Origin: Gp6-AA40 sp050742535
GTDB lineage: Bacteria > Acidobacteriota > Vicinamibacteria > Vicinamibacterales > UBA2999
Assembly (NCBI GenBank): GCA_050742535.1
Contig: JBOGIQ010000030.1
Span: 1-29,121 of the forward strand
DNA length: 29,121 nt
Direction: 5' to 3'
In this document: in pieces, positions 14,706-22,360 of the stretch
Numbering within the stretch: position 1 is the stretch's first letter
Layout: every line of letters starts with the position of its first letter
Notes under the pieces: generated by a model
Told to the model about the DNA's origin: nothing
Seen by the model: only the letters and a program-made list of their open reading frames with translations
The model's database searches: none
Made by a program: the position numbers and the translations under genes

Positions 14706-15692
14706 ATGCGGCTGACGGTCGAACAGGCACGACAGCTCGCCGATCGGGCGATGCAATCGGTCGGACACGACTCGGGGGACGCGCGTCTCATTGCCGATCA
14801 CCTGATCGATTGCGAGCTGCGCGGCGTGACGTATGGCGGTCTGGCGCGTGCCGTGAGCATCGTCGAGCGGATTCTGACGACGGGTGTCAGCCGGCAACCG
14901 ATCCGCATCGTGCAGGAAACGCCGGTGTCGGCGTCGATCGACGGCGGCGATCGGATCGGCTACGTCGTCGCTCACCGTGCAATGGTTGTGGCGATCGAGA
15001 AAGCGTCCGCCAACGGAATCGCGATCGTCGGCGCACGCAACACGTGGTACACCGGCATGCTGTCGTATTACGCCGAGATGGCGGCAAAGCGGGGGCTCGT
15101 GTCGCTCATCGCCTCGAACGCCTCGCCGTGGGTGGCGCCGTACGGCGCCACCGAAGGGCGATTCGGTACCAACCCGATCTGCGTCGGCTTTCCGAGTGCC
15201 GACGAACCGGTGATCTGGGACATCGGCACCTCCGCGATCATGCACGCGGAGGTCAAGCTCGCGGACCGGCTCGGGCGGCAGCTGCCGGAAGACGTGGCCT
15301 TCGACGCGGCGGGACAACCGACGCGCGATCCCATGGCGGCGCTCGCGGGCGCCTTCGCGGCATGGGGCGGCCATAAAGGATCCGGGCTGGGCATGGTCGT
15401 CCAGCTGTTCGGCATGCTGGCCGGCAGCCCCGCGCTTCCGCCGGAGCTCGCGGGATTCGGCATGGTCATCGTCGCTGTCCGGCCTGACCTTCTGACGTCT
15501 CCCGACGAATTCGAGCGGAGCGTCGCCGCCTACGCGGATGCGGTCCGCTGGGCGCGTCCGGTCCGCGGCGGTCCGCCGGTGCGGATGCCGTTCGACCGGT
15601 CGCGCGCCGAGCGGAAGCGGCGGCTGGCGGAAGACACCATCGACGTGGCGGACGCGGTTTATTCGAAACTGGCCGAAATCGCGGCGCGCTAA
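14706..15692 (+). CDS. Ldh_2 (malate/L-lactate/ureidoglycolate dehydrogenase) family protein with altered catalytic histidines
   Basis: The start at ATG 14706 (MRLTVEQARQLADRAM) suits the family; an ATG at 14685 would overlap the divergent gene. The protein has 328 residues. The Ldh_2 fold is clear: VEQARQLADRAM, IGYVVAHRAMVVAIEKASANGIAIVGARN, ASPWVAPYGATEGRFGTNPICVGFP, DIGTSAIMHAEVKLA, and GGHKGSGLGMVVQLF. Family enzymes reduce or oxidise 2-oxo/2-hydroxy or cyclic imino acids with NAD(P)H. Two usual histidines are missing: the SHG motif reads TYG (Y43) and the SNHFG motif reads TWYTG (Y115). It may belong to a divergent subgroup with a different reaction. Substrate unknown. The gene lies 76 bp upstream of the cytochrome-like gene. 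Confidence 0.8.
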   Translation: MRLTVEQARQLADRAMQSVGHDSGDARLIADHLIDCELRGVTYGGLARAVSIVERILTTGVSRQPIRIVQETPVSASIDGGDRIGYVVAHRAMVVAIEKASANGIAIVGARNTWYTGMLSYYAEMAAKRGLVSLIASNASPWVAPYGATEGRFGTNPICVGFPSADEPVIWDIGTSAIMHAEVKLADRLGRQLPEDVAFDAAGQPTRDPMAALAGAFAAWGGHKGSGLGMVVQLFGMLAGSPALPPELAGFGMVIVAVRPDLLTSPDEFERSVAAYADAVRWARPVRGGPPVRMPFDRSRAERKRRLAEDTIDVADAVYSKLAEIAAR

Positions 15693-15730
15693 CGGGACCG
15701 TCCGGCGTCGGGGGAGGCCGCAAACAGGCC

Positions 15731-15747
15731 TATACTGTCCGGACAGT
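15731..15747 (+). promoter_or_regulatory. Putative -10 box (TATACT) overlapping a 14-bp palindrome
   Basis: TATACT (15731-15736) is a good -10 candidate for the downstream gene starting at 15769. The perfect palindrome ACTGTCC-GGACAGT (15734-15747) overlaps it and would cover the transcription start, a classical repressor position. No clear -35 box is visible. The cognate regulator is unknown. Confidence 0.45.
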
Positions 15748-15768
15748 TCGCCCAAGGAGGCGTTCACG

Positions 15769-17199
15769 ATGCGCATCAGCCTCATCGCACTCGCCGGAAC
15801 CCTGCTGGGAGCGTCGCTCGTCGCCGCGCCGCAAAGCTCGCAGGTCGCGACCTCCGCCGCAGCAGCGGCCGCGCCGACGTTCTACAAGGACGTGCTCCCG
15901 GTGCTGCAGAAGAACTGTCAGGCCTGCCACCGGCCGGGCGAGGTGGCGCCGATGTCGCTCCTCACCTACGAGCAGACGCGCCCGTGGGCACGCGCGATCA
16001 AGAACGCCGTCGCCACGAAGCAGATGCCGCCATGGTTCGCGGATCCGGCCTACGGCCACTTCTCCAACGAACGCCGGCTGAGCGCGCGCGAAATCACGGC
16101 AATCAACGCGTGGGTGGATGCCGGAGCGCCCGCGGGCAATCCCAGCGATGCGCCGGCTGCGCTGACCTTCGAGAACGGCTGGAACATCAAACCCGACATC
16201 ATCGTGGAGATGCCGAAGGCGTTTCCGATTCCGGCGGCCGGGACGATCAACTACAAGTACGTGCTCGTCAAAGGCGTGTTCACGGAAGACCTGTGGGTGA
16301 GCGCGGCGGAAATGCGGCCGGGCAATTCGAAGGTTCTCCACCACGGCAAGGTGTGGGTGCGGCCACCGGGATCGAAGTGGATGGCGAGGGCCGCCTTCGG
16401 CGAAGCCTACGAGCGCGAATCCCACCGCGCGATCATGGGCGACAACATGATCGAGGAAGGGAACGACATCCTCGGCAAGTTCAATCCCGGCCTCGGCGCG
16501 CAGCGCTTCGACATCGACGGCGCCGCGAAGTTCATCCCCAAGGGCTCCGACCTGGTGTTCGAGCTTCACTACACGACGTCCGGCGAGCCGATGTCGGACG
16601 CGTCGAAACTCGGCCTCGTCCTGGCGAAGCAGGCGCCGAAGACGCGTTACTACTTCCACGCCGGACCGACAGCGATGAACCTGGCCATTCCCGCGTCCGA
16701 TTCCAACGCGCAGGTCGTGAGCGAGATTACGTTCGGTGAGGAGGCGCGGCTGGTTTATGCGCAGCCGCACATGCATCTGCGCGGCAAGGATTTCGAGCTG
16801 CGGGTGGTGACGCCGGACAAGAGAATCACGACGGTGCTGAAAGGCGCGTGGAACTTCGAATGGCAGATGGGCTATCAGTACGCCGAGCCGATCGCGCTGC
16901 CGAAGGGGTCCCGGCTGCAGCTGATCACGCACTTCGACAATTCAACGGCAAACCGGTTCAACCCGGACGCGACAAAGAAGGTCGTCTGGGGTCCTCAGAA
17001 CTGGGACGAGATGAGCAACTGCTTCATCGGCGTGCTCTTCCCGACCGGGACGGCGCCGGAGAACGTGTTCCTCCGCTCCGGTCCGAGCATGCTGCCGCGC
17101 GGAGAGAACGGTCCGACCCTGGCCTCGTTCGCACAGGTGGATCCGAACGCCGTCGGCAAAGCGAGCAACGCGTCGTCCGGCGGCGCGTCCGTGCCGTAG
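15769..17199 (+). CDS. Exported monohaem cytochrome c / copper type II monooxygenase-like protein
   Basis: The start at ATG 15769 follows AAGGAGG. The 476-residue protein has a signal peptide (about 1-20). A cytochrome c module follows (about 36-125) with one haem site, C50-Q-A-C53-H54, and KQMPPW with a possible axial methionine M86. The rest resembles the copper type II ascorbate-dependent monooxygenase fold: LVFELHYTTSGEP, VYAQPHMHLRGKDFEL (H-M-H copper motif) and LITHFDNSTANRFNPD. This cytochrome-plus-monooxygenase arrangement is frequent in Acidobacteriota and Planctomycetota; substrates are unknown. It is preceded by a palindrome over the likely -10 box. The 3' region to 17394 holds only the promoter of the padR gene. 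Confidence 0.8.
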   Translation: MRISLIALAGTLLGASLVAAPQSSQVATSAAAAAAPTFYKDVLPVLQKNCQACHRPGEVAPMSLLTYEQTRPWARAIKNAVATKQMPPWFADPAYGHFSNERRLSAREITAINAWVDAGAPAGNPSDAPAALTFENGWNIKPDIIVEMPKAFPIPAAGTINYKYVLVKGVFTEDLWVSAAEMRPGNSKVLHHGKVWVRPPGSKWMARAAFGEAYERESHRAIMGDNMIEEGNDILGKFNPGLGAQRFDIDGAAKFIPKGSDLVFELHYTTSGEPMSDASKLGLVLAKQAPKTRYYFHAGPTAMNLAIPASDSNAQVVSEITFGEEARLVYAQPHMHLRGKDFELRVVTPDKRITTVLKGAWNFEWQMGYQYAEPIALPKGSRLQLITHFDNSTANRFNPDATKKVVWGPQNWDEMSNCFIGVLFPTGTAPENVFLRSGPSMLPRGENGPTLASFAQVDPNAVGKASNASSGGASVP

Positions 17200-17361
17200 C
17201 CGCGTACGGTTTCCGACGACGAATTTTCGCGACACGCCAGGAGACGTGGTGTTCGGTAGCGGGACGCGTGTGTCCGCTTCGGGGCGCAACTCGTACGATT
17301 TGAACGCCGGGGCCGGTCCCAGATCGAGCGGAACGCTGCCTGGTGTTGTTGGCATGTGCGG

Positions 17362-17382
17362 TGCATATATGCATCGCGCATA
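17362..17382. promoter_or_regulatory. Candidate PadR operator
   Basis: TGCATATATGCA (17362-17373) is a perfect 12-bp palindrome and overlaps a second inverted repeat TATGC-N5-GCATA (17368-17382). Both end 12-21 bp before the padR ATG. PadR proteins commonly bind AT-containing dyads in their own promoter, so autoregulation is likely. Confidence 0.5.
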
Positions 17383-17394
17383 CACCAGTCGCCA

Positions 17395-17754
17395 ATGGGA
17401 ACCGACCGCGATCGTATTGACGTGCACTCGCCACTGCGACCGGTGGAGTTCCACATCCTCCTCAGCCTGGCCGCAAACGACCGGCATGGCTACGGGATCA
17501 TTCGGGACATCGAAGCACGCGGCGAGACGAGCGTGCCGGATGTCGGCACCATGTATCGCGCTCTGGCGCGCATGGCCGAGACGGGCCTGATCGAGGCGGC
17601 TCAAGCGCCATCAGGCGAGGCAGCAGGTGACGAGCGGCGCAACTACTACCGCATTACGACACGGGGCCTGCGGGTCGCGAAGACGGAGGCGCGCCGACTT
17701 CAGGCGTTGACGCGTGCGGCGCGTGTCGGAGGCCTCCTTGAGAAGGCGACATGA
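17395..17754 (+). CDS. PadR family transcriptional regulator
   Basis: The start at ATG 17395 (MGTDRDRIDVHSPL) gives 119 residues. It is a winged helix of the PadR type: VEFHILLSLAANDRHGYGIIRDIEARG (about 18-44), VGTMYRALARMAETGLIE (about 50-67) and RRNYYRITTRGLRVAKTEARRLQ (about 80-102), which contains the wing RNYYRIT and the start of the C-terminal helix. PadR proteins repress transporters and respond to small molecules. The stop overlaps the start of the permease (ATGA), the usual partner arrangement for acidobacterial ADOP permeases, so it most likely controls that gene and itself. Confidence 0.9.
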   Translation: MGTDRDRIDVHSPLRPVEFHILLSLAANDRHGYGIIRDIEARGETSVPDVGTMYRALARMAETGLIEAAQAPSGEAAGDERRNYYRITTRGLRVAKTEARRLQALTRAARVGGLLEKAT

Positions 17755-20390
17755 CTCGCGACCGCCTGGCAGTCGTTTCAGAGCGTTGGTTCAAGCTGCT
17801 ACTGCGCCTCTATCCGGTCGACTTCCGGGATGAGCTGGGAGTGGCGGTCGTCGAGACGTACGGTGAGCGCGTACGCGAGGCGCGGAATCGCGGCGGTCTC
17901 ACGCTGGTCGTACGCGTGTGGATCAGCGCGCTCGTCGATTCGCTGCGGAACGGCCTGGCCGAGCGCGTCCGGCCGGCGGCAGTATGGCACCGCAGCGGCA
18001 ACTGGGGGCGTGATCTGGAGCTGGTCCGACGCCGACTCATGCGTGCGCCGATGTTCGTCGCCGCGACGGTCGGGACTCTCACCGTTGGACTCGGCACCTT
18101 TGCTGTCGTTTACACGGCCGTCGACAAGATTCTGCTCGAGCCGCTGTACGACAATTCCGGCGACCTGTACGTCGTCTGGTCGAAAACCAAGGATCTGACG
18201 CGCCTACTGGTCAGCGGTCCCGTCATCGCCGAATTTCGCAATGGCGCAGGCGTGATCGAGGACGGCGCAGGCTTGCAGACAGGGACTGTGACGCTCTCCG
18301 CCGGAGCCAACGACGCGCTCCGGGTGGACGCGGTGGCCAGTTCAGCGAATCTGTTCGATCTGCTTGGTGTTCCGCCAGCGCTGGGTCGGGGGTTTCGCCC
18401 CGACGAAGAGGGTACCGGTGCGCCAGATGTAGCCGTCCTGAGTGATGGACTGTGGAAACGCCTTGGGGGCGACCCCTCAATCATCGGCAGCCAAGTTCGG
18501 ATCTCGCGGACGTTGTACACGGTTATCGGGGTGATGCCCGCGGATTTCCGGTTCAGCCCCTCGTACCGCGCCATCAACGCCGATGTCTTTGTTCCATTCG
18601 ACTTTGCCCTCGCATCGCGAGATCCGCACGGCACGTCCTTCCGCGCGCTGATTCGGGCGCGCCGCGACATTTCATCCGGGCAGGTCCACCAGGCGGTTGC
18701 TGCCGTGGAACGGGCTGTTCTGGATCCCGCCAGGGGTCTCACACTGTATGCGGTTGGGTTCCACGCGGATCTGGTTAGGTACATTCGGCCGGCTCTTCTC
18801 GCGGTGAGCGCCGCGGCCGGCGTGATGGTGCTCGTCCTGATGGTGAATCTCGCGTCGCTGTTGCTGTCGAGAGCTGCAGCACGTGAGCGCGAGTATGCCG
18901 TGTCGCGTGCGCTTGGCGCGAGCGGTTCGGCCATCGTTCGCGCAACGCTGATGGAAGGCGGCGTGTTGGGATTCATCGGCGGTGTCACCGGTGCGCTGAC
19001 AGGTTTCTGGGGCACCCGGGTCCTCCTCGCGGTTGCGCCTGCGAATCTGCCGCGCCGCGAGACGATCGTCCTGGACACCGATGTTGCGGTCGTAGTCGTG
19101 AGCGTGGGTCTGCTGCTTGGACTGTTGGCTGCCGCCGTGCCCGCGATGTGGGCGGTGCGTGCATCGCTGACGTCGTTCCTGTCGACAACGGTCCCCCGCG
19201 GCACCGCGCGGTCTGGCCGTATGCGGCGGGCGCTGGTCATCGTTCAGGTGGCGTTGTCGCTGGTCCTGCTCAGTACGGGCGCGGTCGTCGTGCGCAGCCT
19301 TGAGCGGCTCCTCTCTGCCGACCCCGGTTTCAACCCAGAGGGCGTTCTGACGTTCAGGCTGGGGATCGGCGACGGCATCTTCGCGAACGCCGCTGCGGCG
19401 TACGCCGTCCAAGACCAGTTCGAGACGGCGCTCCGCGCGCTGCCCGGTGTGACAGCGGTCAGCGCATCCTCGCGGCTCCCACTGTCAGGCGGAGGAGATG
19501 TCGAACGAGTCGTCGTTCCGGAAGCGCCCGGCAACACGGGCGATCCCGACCACGACCATCCGGCGGTCTTGCCGGTCTACACCCGCAGTGGGTATGTCGG
19601 CGCGCTGGGGATGCGATTGCTCGCTGGCCGCGGGTTCGACCCCGCCCAACGAAGCGACGTATCGGAAGCCCTCGTCGATCGTCATCTGGCGAGACAGTTT
19701 TTTCCGAATACCAGCCCTGTCGGCTCTCCGATTCTTGTCGGCGAGCGCAGACTGACGATCGTCGGAGTCGTCGACCAGGCGCGACTGTTCGAACTCCACG
19801 AGGACGATCCAAATCCGCAGATCTTTGTCCGTGCTGAGGACGCGCGACGTTTTGCACCGTTCTACGTCGTCCGCACGCATGGCCAGCCACACGCACTCAC
19901 TCCGATGGTCCAATCGATCATTCGCACCATCGACCGACGGGTGACGATCTCCGACGTGCGAAGTCTGGAGGACATTGTCGCCGACAGCCGAAGCCCCGAA
20001 CGTATCAGTGCCGTAGTGATTGCGGGCCTCGGCGTTGGCGCATTACTGCTGGTGGCGATGGGGTTGTTCGGTATCGTCTCGGGATCGGTCACCCGGCGCC
20101 GCGGTGAGCTGGCCGTGCGCCTCGCCCTCGGTGCCACACATCAGCGTCTGATGAGGCTTGTGGTGGCTGAGGGTGGAGTGCTCGTTGGGCTCGGCATCCT
20201 GCTCGGATTGCCCGGCATCTATGCCGCCGGCGGGCTTCTTCGCAGCCTGCTGGTCGGCGTCACGCCTTCAGATCCTCTCACCCTGATCGTCGTCGCAGCA
20301 GGTCTCGCGCTGGTCACGTTGACGGCGTGCTACGTTCCCGCACGCCGCGTGCTCGGAATTGACCCGGCGCCACTGCTACGCCAGGAGTGA
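17751..20390 (+). CDS. ADOP-type ABC transporter permease (duplicated FtsX/MacB_PCD)
   Basis: The protein has 879 residues. It opens with the ADOP N-terminal segment (LLRLYPVDFRDELG, about 16-30), then a helix at about 101-125, a MacB periplasmic core domain (about 126-345), an FtsX unit with three helices (about 345-470), a further helix (about 490-516), a second periplasmic core (about 520-745), and a second FtsX unit (about 755-867) ending YVPARRVLGIDPAPLLRQE. Duplicated permease halves in one chain without a linked ATPase define this acidobacterial class; the ATPase must be encoded elsewhere. By analogy with MacB it may couple ATP hydrolysis to periplasmic or outer-membrane events rather than move a substrate through itself. 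Start overlaps padR by 4 bp. Confidence 0.9.
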   Translation: MTRDRLAVVSERWFKLLLRLYPVDFRDELGVAVVETYGERVREARNRGGLTLVVRVWISALVDSLRNGLAERVRPAAVWHRSGNWGRDLELVRRRLMRAPMFVAATVGTLTVGLGTFAVVYTAVDKILLEPLYDNSGDLYVVWSKTKDLTRLLVSGPVIAEFRNGAGVIEDGAGLQTGTVTLSAGANDALRVDAVASSANLFDLLGVPPALGRGFRPDEEGTGAPDVAVLSDGLWKRLGGDPSIIGSQVRISRTLYTVIGVMPADFRFSPSYRAINADVFVPFDFALASRDPHGTSFRALIRARRDISSGQVHQAVAAVERAVLDPARGLTLYAVGFHADLVRYIRPALLAVSAAAGVMVLVLMVNLASLLLSRAAAREREYAVSRALGASGSAIVRATLMEGGVLGFIGGVTGALTGFWGTRVLLAVAPANLPRRETIVLDTDVAVVVVSVGLLLGLLAAAVPAMWAVRASLTSFLSTTVPRGTARSGRMRRALVIVQVALSLVLLSTGAVVVRSLERLLSADPGFNPEGVLTFRLGIGDGIFANAAAAYAVQDQFETALRALPGVTAVSASSRLPLSGGGDVERVVVPEAPGNTGDPDHDHPAVLPVYTRSGYVGALGMRLLAGRGFDPAQRSDVSEALVDRHLARQFFPNTSPVGSPILVGERRLTIVGVVDQARLFELHEDDPNPQIFVRAEDARRFAPFYVVRTHGQPHALTPMVQSIIRTIDRRVTISDVRSLEDIVADSRSPERISAVVIAGLGVGALLLVAMGLFGIVSGSVTRRRGELAVRLALGATHQRLMRLVVAEGGVLVGLGILLGLPGIYAAGGLLRSLLVGVTPSDPLTLIVVAAGLALVTLTACYVPARRVLGIDPAPLLRQE

Positions 20391-20430
20391 CTGTCGGTGC
20401 GTGCCTGTCCCCATTCGACGCGCCTCAGGG

Positions 20431-20799
20431 CTACCACCTGCCGATCGTCTTGCCGTCGGCCTCGAATTTCGCGCCGATGAAGAGACCGGCGGCGGAACCG
20501 TCGCGCATCGGATTGAAGCGGACGGTCACGACGTCGCCGGCCTTGAAGGTCGTCGCGCGCCAGCCTTGACGCGATAGCGTATTCGGGCTTCCGCCTTCGA
20601 GGCTCCACTCCGTCTTCGTTCCGTTCTCCTCGAACACAACCTGCAGCCAGATGTGCGGGTTCGTCCACTGCAGTTCCTTCACGGTGCCCTTCTTCTCCAC
20701 GACCTTCGCGTCGTCGAACATCGATGCGGAGTGATGGGCGAGAACAGGGACGGCGAGGGAAATCGCGACCGCGATTATTAGAAGAGTTCGTCGATTCAC
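20431..20799 (-). CDS. DUF6152 family exported protein
   Basis: The start at GTG 20799 is fixed by CAGGAGGCCGATT; the longer open frame has no family match and crosses the hairpin repeats. The product has 122 residues with a signal peptide (TLLIIAVAISLAVPVLA) cleaved before HHSASMFDD. DUF6152 features are plain: HHS at the mature N-terminus, KGTVKELQWTNPHIWLQV and DVVTVRFNPMRDG. The fold is likely a small beta barrel in the periplasm. Function of the family is unknown; the early HH could bind metal. The gene upstream on the same strand encodes a secreted protein, separated by 89 bp of hairpins. Confidence 0.85.
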   Translation of the reverse strand: MNRRTLLIIAVAISLAVPVLAHHSASMFDDAKVVEKKGTVKELQWTNPHIWLQVVFEENGTKTEWSLEGGSPNTLSRQGWRATTFKAGDVVTVRFNPMRDGSAAGLFIGAKFEADGKTIGRW

Positions 20800-20829
20800 A
20801 ATCGGCCTCCTGATGATAGGCGCCCGTGG

Positions 20830-20874
20830 CGCGAACCCTTTCGGGTTCGCGAGGCGAGCCTGACAAGGCTCGCC
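20830..20874. repeat. Two adjacent perfect hairpins in intergenic DNA
   Basis: CGCGAACCC-TTTC-GGGTTCGCG (20830-20851) and GGCGAGCCT-GACA-AGGCTCGCC (20853-20874) each have a 9-bp perfect stem and a 4-nt loop, one base apart. They fill the spacer between two minus-strand genes. No U-tract is present. They look like a composite REP-type element, possibly also attenuating or protecting the mRNA. Confidence 0.65.
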
Positions 20875-20888
20875 CCACACGGCGGAAG

Positions 20889-21704
20889 CTACTTGTCCAA
20901 CTGTTTGCCGTCGGGACCGAGCGTCAAGGTCCTCCCCGACGAGTCGATCGGATTGCGGTTGTTCTCCGCGCACGCGTAGTCCCACGCCCACGTGCCCGGC
21001 GGCTGCTTCACGTACCGCTTCGTCACCTTCCAGGGCCCCTTCAACGCCTTGGCGTCCTCGACGACGATCTCCGCTTCCATCGTCTTTTCGTCGACCTTCC
21101 GCAGGCGCGTGGTCGCGCGGCTCGCGTCGCTCAGAACTAGACCCGTGCGGTCGACGATGACGTCGTTGTCTTTGGAACCCTTGAGGCTGATCGTGGTGAA
21201 GACGAGCGTCTCGCCTTCCCAGTGGCCGACCGACGCACCGTTGTAGGTCGGCCAGAGATCCTCGGGCGCCGGGTGTTTGCGGCCGTCCGTGTAGATGCGC
21301 AGCACGTTCGGACCGTTTTCAGCGATGACGTACACCGCCGTTGGCGTCACGGCGAACTCGTATACGTCCGGCACGTTCATGATGCGCGGGAACCCGTGCG
21401 GGGTACCGCAGGTGCTGACGGGATCAGGAAACTTGCCTTGCTTGACCAGCTCGATGTTACGCCGGTATCTGGCTTCCCACTCGTCGGTATAGGGCGGCGA
21501 CTCGCGCACGCCAGGCTCGCCGGCGCGGCCGTTGGGCGGCTGGACGCTCGCGCGATCGAATATCGTGTTGCCCTGCATCGCCCAGACGCCGGTCCAATCA
21601 GGCAAGGCCGCGCGCGGACTCTGCGCGCGCACGCCAATGGCGGTAGTCAGACCGAAGATCGCCGCGAAAGCCGCGGTCGAAAGGATTCGTCGTTTGCCGG
21701 TCAC
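20889..21704 (-). CDS. Secreted protein of unknown function, partner of DUF6152
   Basis: The start at GTG 21704 is chosen because AGGAGG lies 6 nt upstream; the open frame reaches 21746 without support. The 271-residue product has a signal peptide ending near GVRAQS. The mature part contains DWTGVWAMQGNTIFD, CGTPHGFPRIMN, VLRIYTDGRKHPAPEDLWPTYNGASVGHWEGETLVF and VDRTGL. Proteins of this shape are common in Acidobacteriota and some Alphaproteobacteria, often beside DUF6152 genes, and are probably beta-rich periplasmic proteins. No catalytic residue can be named. It is likely co-transcribed with the DUF6152 gene through the hairpin region. Confidence 0.75.
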   Translation of the reverse strand: MTGKRRILSTAAFAAIFGLTTAIGVRAQSPRAALPDWTGVWAMQGNTIFDRASVQPPNGRAGEPGVRESPPYTDEWEARYRRNIELVKQGKFPDPVSTCGTPHGFPRIMNVPDVYEFAVTPTAVYVIAENGPNVLRIYTDGRKHPAPEDLWPTYNGASVGHWEGETLVFTTISLKGSKDNDVIVDRTGLVLSDASRATTRLRKVDEKTMEAEIVVEDAKALKGPWKVTKRYVKQPPGTWAWDYACAENNRNPIDSSGRTLTLGPDGKQLDK

Positions 21705-21748
21705 GGACACCCTCCTCGCTTGCGGAATTATCGCCTGCATCCACAAAC

Positions 21749-21809
21749 GATGTAGTGTCCGCCTTCAGGCGGGCCTGCCGCGGATGTAGTGTCCGCCTTC
21801 AGGCGGACC
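21749..21809. repeat. Dispersed hairpin repeat, GTCCGCC-N4-GGCGGAC family (copies 2 and 3, tandem)
   Basis: The unit GATGTAGTGTCCGCCTTCAG.. occurs at 21749-21775 and 21783-21809, period 34 bp. The second copy has a perfect 7-bp stem (21791-21808); in the first the last arm carries one change (GGCGGGC). It is the same family as 9098-9123. Confidence 0.75.
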
Positions 21810-21833
21810 CTTGCCAGCGCGGCGCGTCAGGCC

Positions 21834-22241
21834 CTACCGCGGCAGCGCTTTTTGCGTGTTACGGAGGTTGTGAACGACGAGATAGGCGCGGAAGCCGGCC
21901 ATAGCCCACATCCCCGCCGCCGCGACTTTCGGATGACGCGGGCCGATGACGGTGTTCCACGCGGTAAACGTTGCCGCGTCGATGGCCGCGCCCACGAGCA
22001 CGAGCTTGCCCGGCGACTTCTGGAATGGCTGCAGGAAAATGTTCGTTTCGCGGACGTGATAGTTGGTCATCGCGTGATACGTGGACGCCCAGTCGGCGGC
22101 GGCGGCAACGGTCGCGATGGTGGTCGGTATTCTCAGACTCGGGCGCAGGTCCTGAGCGGAGGCGCTGCCAGCCCCGAGCGCGAACAGCGACACGACGAAG
22201 AGAGCGGCAGAGAGCCGCCATCCGCGCTGGATGTAAGGCAT
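21834..22241 (-). CDS. Small membrane protein of unknown function
   Basis: The 135-residue protein starts at ATG 22241 behind GATAGGAGCT. The N-terminus has a signal-like helix (LSAALFVVSLFALGAGSASAQ). Two or three further hydrophobic stretches follow (IATVAAAADWASTYHAM, LVLVGAAIDAATFTAWNTVI, AAAGMWAMAGFRAYLVVHNLRN). His, Asp and Thr within the helices (ADWASTYH) are a notable feature that recalls DUF5658-like small proteins, but no assignment is safe. It is followed by the tandem hairpin repeats. Confidence 0.65.
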   Translation of the reverse strand: MPYIQRGWRLSAALFVVSLFALGAGSASAQDLRPSLRIPTTIATVAAAADWASTYHAMTNYHVRETNIFLQPFQKSPGKLVLVGAAIDAATFTAWNTVIGPRHPKVAAAGMWAMAGFRAYLVVHNLRNTQKALPR

Positions 22242-22320
22242 AGCTCCTCTATCGGCGCAAAACAGTTGTCAGTAGAAGGGTCGAGGCGATGAGTATACGG
22301 TGATGTCGAGCTTCGCGGTA

Positions 22321-22337
22321 GAGCTGATTCTCAGCTC
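22321..22337. promoter_or_regulatory. Inverted repeat GAGCTGA-TTC-TCAGCTC upstream of the DUF1343 gene
   Basis: This perfect 7-3-7 inverted repeat ends 23 bp before the ATG at 22361. It may be an operator or a 5' leader hairpin. Nothing else was recognised in 22242-22360. Confidence 0.4.
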
Positions 22338-22360
22338 ATCTGTAATCTGAGCGCTGGATA

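Noticed and set aside
18110..19240. 376-codon minus-strand open frame inside the permease gene
   Set aside because: Ser/Thr/Arg-rich translation typical of the antisense of membrane proteins; no start context.
20800..20991. N-terminal extension of the DUF6152 gene
   Set aside because: It crosses the twin hairpins and lacks a start signal; GTG 20799 has a strong ribosome site followed by a signal peptide.
21749..21809. Short CRISPR array
   Set aside because: Only two units with a 34-bp period, a palindromic core and no real spacers; a third copy lies alone 12 kb away.
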